Below are positions 1 to 5,100 of a DNA stretch of 12,842 nucleotides, in pieces. The notes under the pieces are model-generated. The model was not told the DNA's origin, did no database searches, and saw nothing but the letters and a program-made list of their open reading frames with translations. This stretch comes from Microbacteriaceae bacterium UBA6152. GTDB lineage: Bacteria > Actinomycetota > Actinomycetes > Actinomycetales > Microbacteriaceae. Every line of letters starts with the position of its first letter. The stretch's first letter is position 1. Location: NCBI GenBank assembly GCA_002423075.1, contig DIUS01000061.1:1-12842 (forward strand), given 5' to 3'. The translations under genes were made by a program, and so were the position numbers.

Positions 1-638
1 TCGCCGTGGCCGACGGCATGGGCGGGCACTCGCATGGAGACCGAGCGAGCGATGCCGTCGTGCGGCGCCTGCAGGCCTCTGTCGATACCGAGTTCATTGA
101 GGCCTCCGCGATCGTCGATGCGCTTAACCTCGCGACCTGGGATATCCATCAGCTCGACGACGCTGATCTCGGCATCGGCACCACGGTCACCGGCGCCGCG
201 CTCTCACTCGTCGATGGTCGTCCGATGCTGACGGTCTTCAACGTCGGCGACTCCCGTGTCTACCGCTTCATCGGCAACGAGCTCACGCAGGTCACGACCG
301 ACCACTCGCTCGTGCAAGAGATGGTCGATGCCGGCCAACTGAACGCCGAGCAGGCCGAGAACCATCCCGAGGCCAATGTCATCACGCGCGCCGTCGGGTT
401 CTCGATCGAGCCCGAGATCGACATGACCCTACTGCCGTTGCAGTCGGGGATGCGCCTGTTGCTGTGCTCGGACGGTCTCACCAAAGAAGTACCGCTCGAG
501 CGATTGCGCCTCCACCTTGCGGCAAGGCTGAGTGCGCGAGAGACGGCGAATGCCCTCGTCGACGCTGCGCTCGCACAGGGCGGACGCGACAACATCACCG
601 TGATCGTCGTCGACGTGGTGCACGCTCCCGACGCCTGA
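1..638 (+). CDS. PP2C-family Ser/Thr protein phosphatase, 5'-truncated by the window edge
   Basis: This is a metal-dependent (PPM/PP2C) protein phosphatase, expected to dephosphorylate Ser/Thr residues in the cytoplasm, most simply on the adjacent kinase and its substrates. The first complete codon is at position 3. The true start and the N-terminal metal-binding motif (usually R-x-x-N-E-D) lie upstream of the window, so the start cannot be judged. Counting from the GTG codon at position 6, the visible family motifs run in order: ADGMGGH (2-8, metal-binding Asp3), GTTVTGAAL (58-66), NVGDSRVYR (79-87), TTDHS (97-101), NVITRAVG (124-131), CSDGL (154-158) and GGRDNIT (192-198). The Asp residues of SDG and GRDN are the expected metal ligands. 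The protein ends soon after the catalytic core, so no C-terminal membrane segment or sensor domain follows. Stop TGA is at 636-638, 59 bp before the kinase. Family assignment is secure; the substrate is inferred from context. Confidence -1.
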   Translation, partial: AVADGMGGHSHGDRASDAVVRRLQASVDTEFIEASAIVDALNLATWDIHQLDDADLGIGTTVTGAALSLVDGRPMLTVFNVGDSRVYRFIGNELTQVTTDHSLVQEMVDAGQLNAEQAENHPEANVITRAVGFSIEPEIDMTLLPLQSGMRLLLCSDGLTKEVPLERLRLHLAARLSARETANALVDAALAQGGRDNITVIVVDVVHAPDA

Positions 639-651
639 CGCGCCCACTCTC

Positions 652-657
652 TACACT
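652..657 (+). promoter_or_regulatory. Candidate -10 element (TACACT) upstream of the kinase operon
   Basis: TACACT fits the TAnnnT pattern of actinobacterial -10 boxes and sits in the only true intergenic gap, 40 nt before the kinase ATG. It is followed by a G-rich run (GAGGGG). I see no convincing -35 hexamer at the usual distance, which would lie within the end of the phosphatase gene, so this is tentative. If real, the kinase and everything downstream could be transcribed separately from the phosphatase. Confidence -1.
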
Positions 658-666
658 GAGGGGATA

Positions 667-685
667 GCTGCGGGCTCGCTGCGGG
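667..685 (+). repeat. Pair of 8-bp direct repeats (GCTGCGGG) in the kinase leader
   Basis: GCTGCGGG occurs at 667-674 and again at 678-685, separated by CTC, so the two copies are 11 bp apart, about one helical turn. They lie between the candidate -10 box and the kinase start, and the second copy runs into the Shine-Dalgarno sequence. This could be an operator for a protein binding one face of the helix, or chance in GC-rich DNA. It could equally affect ribosome access. Confidence -1.
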
Positions 686-691
686 AGGGGG
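683..691 (+). promoter_or_regulatory. Ribosome binding site for the kinase gene
   Basis: The purine-rich run GGGAGGGGG lies 6 nt before the ATG at 698. It is a strong Shine-Dalgarno sequence and fixes that ATG as the kinase start. Confidence -1.
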
Positions 692-697
692 AATTCC

Positions 698-2101
698 ATG
701 GCGCAACGCCGACCGTCGGAACCTCCTGTGCTGCCCGGGTTCAGTCATGTCCGACTGCTGGGCAGTGGCGGCTTCGCCGACGTGTTCCTGTACGAGCAGA
801 ACATGCCGCGGCGGCAGGTGGCGGTCAAGGTGCTGCTCTCGGCCGTCGTCACCGATCAGGTGCGGCAGATGTTCCAGGTCGAGGCGAACCTCATGGCGCA
901 GCTGTCGTCGCACCCGGGCATCTTGACGGTCTACCAGGCGAGCATCTCGGCAGACGGCCGCCCGTATCTCGTTATGGAACTCTGCTCGGCGAAGCTCGGC
1001 ACGAGATACCGCACCGAACAGATTCCGGTCGCCGACGTGCTACGCATCGGCGTGCAGATCGGCAGCGCGATCGAGACAGCCCACCGCAGCGGGGTGCTGC
1101 ACCGCGATATCAAGCCGTCGAACATTCTCACCACCGCCTATGGGCATCCGGTGCTCAGCGACTTCGGCATCGCCTCGACTCTGGGCTCCGTCGGCTCGAC
1201 CGACAGCGTCGGCATGTCGATCCCGTGGTCGGCGCCCGAGGTGCTTCTCGACGACACGCCGGGCTCGGTGCAGAGCGAGGTGTGGTCCCTAGGTGCGACC
1301 CTGTTCACGTTGCTGGCGGGCCGCTCGCCCTTCGAGGTGCTCGACGGCTCGAATAAGGCCGACGACCTCATCGGCCGCATCGCCCGCGCACGAGTGCCGT
1401 CGATCGCCCGCGACGACGTGCCGGCGTCGCTCGAGACCGTGCTGAAGCGCTCGATGAAGCGGAATCCTGAGCAGCGCCAGCAGTCGGTGCTCGAGTTCGT
1501 GCGCGACCTGCAACGCGTCGAAGCAGAGCTCGGCCTCGTCACGACGCAGGCCGATGTCGCCATGGACGACTGGGCGCTCGCGACCATCGGCGACCCGGGC
1601 GACCGCACCATCGTGCGCGCCGTCTCGCCTCGTGCCCCCGGGTCTCCGGCCGATCGTCGTCGACGGCGCAGCGCGGCCGCCAACGCCGCACCATTCGCCG
1701 AGACACCCGATCAGGTGCCCACCGGGGCGACCGCTTCGGCACGCCAAACGCGACTGATCGCCGCCGTGCTCGTGCTGGTCTCGCTCGCCGTCATCGCCCT
1801 CGGGGCGACGGCGACCCTCCTGGCAATTCAAGAGGGAGATCGCGAGCTGCCGCGCGTTGCCAACGTCGATGCGCAGCTCGACGGTTCGGCCATCGTGTTC
1901 TCGTGGTCCGACCCGGGGCTCGCGATCGGAGACACCTACCAGGTGCAGCTCTCCGACGGCACTGAAGCTTTCCAGCGCACGAGCGAGTTCGTGGTTGCGG
2001 CGAATCCTGGCGACCGGGTCTGCGTGACTGTGCGCGTCGTGCGCGAAGGTCGACTCGGTCAGCCGAGCGACGAGAAGTGCGCCGAGACGGTGGGGGAGTG
2101 A
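698..2101 (+). CDS. Membrane Ser/Thr protein kinase with FN3-like extracellular domain
   Basis: A Hanks-type (PknB-like) kinase of 467 aa. The ATG is fixed by a strong SD. The kinase core spans about 15-275: glycine loop GSGGFADV (22-29), ATP-binding Lys44 in VAVK, alpha-C Glu62, catalytic HRDIKPSN (135-142, an RD kinase), DFG (155-157), a Ser/Thr-rich activation loop (160-174), APE (179-181) and Arg260. The alpha-F motif reads SEVWSLG (193-199), with Glu194 where Asp is usual. A polar, Arg-rich linker (276-351) leads to one membrane segment at about 352-377. The outside part (378-467) looks like one FN3-like beta-sandwich and has exactly two cysteines, Cys442 and Cys461, which could form a disulfide. 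This differs from the PASTA ectodomain of PknB, so the ligand is unlikely to be muropeptide by analogy. It follows the PP2C gene and lies 4 bp before the giant surface protein, which also carries FN3 domains. Its substrates are unknown. Confidence -1.
   Translation: MAQRRPSEPPVLPGFSHVRLLGSGGFADVFLYEQNMPRRQVAVKVLLSAVVTDQVRQMFQVEANLMAQLSSHPGILTVYQASISADGRPYLVMELCSAKLGTRYRTEQIPVADVLRIGVQIGSAIETAHRSGVLHRDIKPSNILTTAYGHPVLSDFGIASTLGSVGSTDSVGMSIPWSAPEVLLDDTPGSVQSEVWSLGATLFTLLAGRSPFEVLDGSNKADDLIGRIARARVPSIARDDVPASLETVLKRSMKRNPEQRQQSVLEFVRDLQRVEAELGLVTTQADVAMDDWALATIGDPGDRTIVRAVSPRAPGSPADRRRRRSAAANAAPFAETPDQVPTGATASARQTRLIAAVLVLVSLAVIALGATATLLAIQEGDRELPRVANVDAQLDGSAIVFSWSDPGLAIGDTYQVQLSDGTEAFQRTSEFVVAANPGDRVCVTVRVVREGRLGQPSDEKCAETVGE
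2092..2098 (+). promoter_or_regulatory. Ribosome binding site for the giant surface protein
   Basis: GGGGGAG lies inside the last codons of the kinase gene, 7 nt before the ATG at 2106. It supports that ATG, which gives a clean basic N-terminus followed by a membrane segment, and it implies translational coupling to the kinase. Confidence -1.
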
Positions 2102-2105
2102 GCGG

Positions 2106-5100
2106 ATGATCCGCCGCTGGTTCGCCCGCCACCGCTCCGCCGCTCTGACCACTGTCAGCACGGGCGTGGTCGCGACGGTCGTCGCCACGATCGCGATCGT
2201 CTCGGCCGGCTTCGAGTCACAGCGCCTCGATCTCAATGATGGAGCGGTCTGGGTGGTCAACGAAGACCGCCAGGCGGTCGGCAGAGCCAATGTGCAGATC
2301 GGCATGCTCGATTCGGTGATTCCTGCTGAAGGATCGCGACTCAGCGTGTTGCAGCGAGGAACCGATGTGATCATCATTGACGAGGCGAACGCCACGGCTG
2401 AGGTAGTCGACACGGCTCGATCCGAGGTCATCGAGTCGGTCGCACTGCCGCCGGACGAGCCCACGGTCGCCCTCGCGGCGGCCTCCGTCGTCGTGCACAG
2501 TGCTGGCACCGGAGAAACCTGGGTCACACCGCGACCGGCTTTCGAGTCCTTCGATCCGGCGACCGTGGCCGCTTTTCAGTTCGGGCCGCGCAGCGCGATC
2601 GCGACGACCGATCGCCTGGGTCTTGTCGCCGTGTCGCCAGGTCTGGGTGAGGTCTACCGAGTCGCACCCGATCGCGCTGATCGCGTCGACGAGACGTGGT
2701 CGATCGATCTGCCTCAGACCGCAGACGTGCAGGTCAGTGCCGCGCAGGGTCGCTGGGCAGTGCTCGAAGTCGCGACACGGCTGCTTCACACCGAGGCAGG
2801 CATCGTCGACCTGTCGCCCGTCATTCCGCCCGGCGCGGCACCCGTGCTCGCCCAGCCGAGCGACGATGCGGATGCGCTGCTCATCGCCCACCGAGGCGGG
2901 CTCGTGTCGGTCTCTCTCGACAGCGGATCGCTCGACGAGATCGTCACGGATCGCCAGGGGAGCCCGGCCCCCCCGGTCACCGTCGACGGGTGCTCGTTCG
3001 CGGCCTGGACCGACGGCGTCGCATGGCGACGGTGCGGGTCGACCGTGCAGCAGCTCGTGCTCGATCAGGTGCCGGTCGTGGGGGAGCTCGTGCTCGTCGT
3101 TCGCGACGACAGGGTCGTGCTCAACGATCGAGGCGCAGGCGCCGCATGGGCAGTGCAGGATGACGGCCGGTTGATCGACAACTGGGATGAACTCATCGTC
3201 GATGAAGAGGATGAGCGCGAGCAGCAGGTCGATTTGCTCGACACTCCGCCCGAGCTGGAGCGCACCCAGCAGCCGCCCGTGGCGCTCGACGACGACTTCG
3301 GCGCTCGGCCGGGCCGAGCGAGCACGCTACCGGTGCTGCTCAACGACAGTGATCCGAACGGCGACGTGCTCGTGATCAGCGAGGTCGATCGGCTCGACGA
3401 GCGGGTCGGCCGGCTTGACGTCATCGATGACGGGCAACTGCTGCAGCTCACCCTCGAGAGCTCGGCGACCGGCAGCATCGCCTTCGCTTACACGATTACC
3501 GACGGACGCGGCGGGTCGGACACGGCGATCGTGACGGTCACGGTGCGCAGCGCTGGCGAGAACTCCCCGCCCGTGCAGGCCCGCGTGAGCAAGACCACGG
3601 TCGCGCAGGGCAGCACCGCGACCTCGGCAGTGCTCGGCGACTGGGTCGATCCCGACGGTGACCCCATCTATCTCGAACAGGCCACGGTAGCGCCACCCGA
3701 CCGCGCTACCTTCCGGCCCGATGGTCGCGTCACCTTTGCCGAGAGCGGAGGAGTCGGCGAGCTGCGCACGGTCGTGCTCACCGTCAGCGATGGCGCGGCC
3801 GTGGGCCTTGGCGAGCTCGCTGTGACCGTGCGCCCGGCTGGACAGACCCCCTTGATCGCCGAGCCGTTCGTCGTGCTCGCCTACGCCGGTCAAGAGGTGC
3901 GCATCGAGCCTCTCGTGCACGTGCGGGGCGGCAACGGCACGATCCGCTTGTCAGCGGTGCCGGAGAAGAGCGGAGCGGCGATTACCCCGAGCCTCGATCG
4001 CGGAGTGTTCCGCTTCTCGAGTCTCGAGGTGCGCACCCACTACCTCGAATACGTGGTGACCGACGGTACGACAACAGCGACCGGCATCATCAGAGTCGAC
4101 GTCGCTGCTCCGCCCGAGGCGGGCTCAGCACCGATCACCGTGCCAAAGACGCTCTTCGTGCGAACGCTGAGCAGCGCGACCATCGCTGTCGCGAATGCCG
4201 ATATCGATCCCGCCGGCGGCGTGCTCGTCGTCACGGGCATCGTCGGCCTCTCGCCGGCGAGCGGCATGCGGGCAGAAGTGCTCGATCAGCGCGACGTGCG
4301 CATCACGCTCGGCCGTCCCCTGATCGGCCCCCAGTCGGTCGAGTACCGCATCAGCAACGGGCTCGCCGAGTCGACGGGCACGATTACCGTGATCGAGATT
4401 CCACGCCCCGATCGCCTGCAGCCTCCCGTCGCGGTCGACGACACCATCACGGTGCGGGTCGGCGACGCGGTGAGCATTCCGGTGCTGGCGAACGACGAGC
4501 ATCCCGACGACGAGCCGATCACCCTCAACCCCGTGCTCGTGCAGGGCCTCACGGGAGATTCGGGTCTGCTCTTTGTCGCGGGCGACCGCCTGCGCTACCT
4601 CGCCCCCGACCAGCCGGGAGACTTCACGGCGGTGTACGAGGTGCTCGGGCCGCTCGGGCAGGAGCGTGCGCAGGCGACGGTGCGCATCAGCGTGCGCGAG
4701 GTCAACGAGGCGACGAACCAGGCGCCCATCACCCGCACGGTCACAGCCCGGGTGATCGCGGGAGACACCGTGCGCATCGCGATTCCCGTCGACGGCATGG
4801 ATCCCGACGGAGACTCGGTGCAGGTGATCGGGCAGGACTCGAGCCCGCAGAAGGGCTCGGTCGTCGAGACCGGCCTCGACTTCATCGACTACCAGGCGGG
4901 CAGCTATGCGGCGGGCACCGACGAGTTCCGGTACACCGTGGTCGACGCGCTCGGTGCCCGGTCGACGGGCCTCGTGCGCGTCGGCATCAGTCCCCGGCTT
5001 GACGGTGCGCGCAACCCCGTCGCGAACGACGACCAAGTGCTGATCCGTCCGGGGTTTACCGTGCTCGTACCGGTGCTCGAGAACGACACCGATCCCGACG

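Noticed and set aside
2106..2145. Twin-arginine signal at the N-terminus of the giant protein
   Set aside because: The RRW pair lacks the rest of the consensus (R-R-x-F-L-K), and the following segment looks like an ordinary Sec signal anchor.
1289..2527. Long open frame of 412 codons on the - strand
   Set aside because: It lies antisense to the end of the kinase and the start of the giant protein, is Arg/Ser/His-rich with no family motif, and is the kind of open frame expected opposite GC-rich genes.
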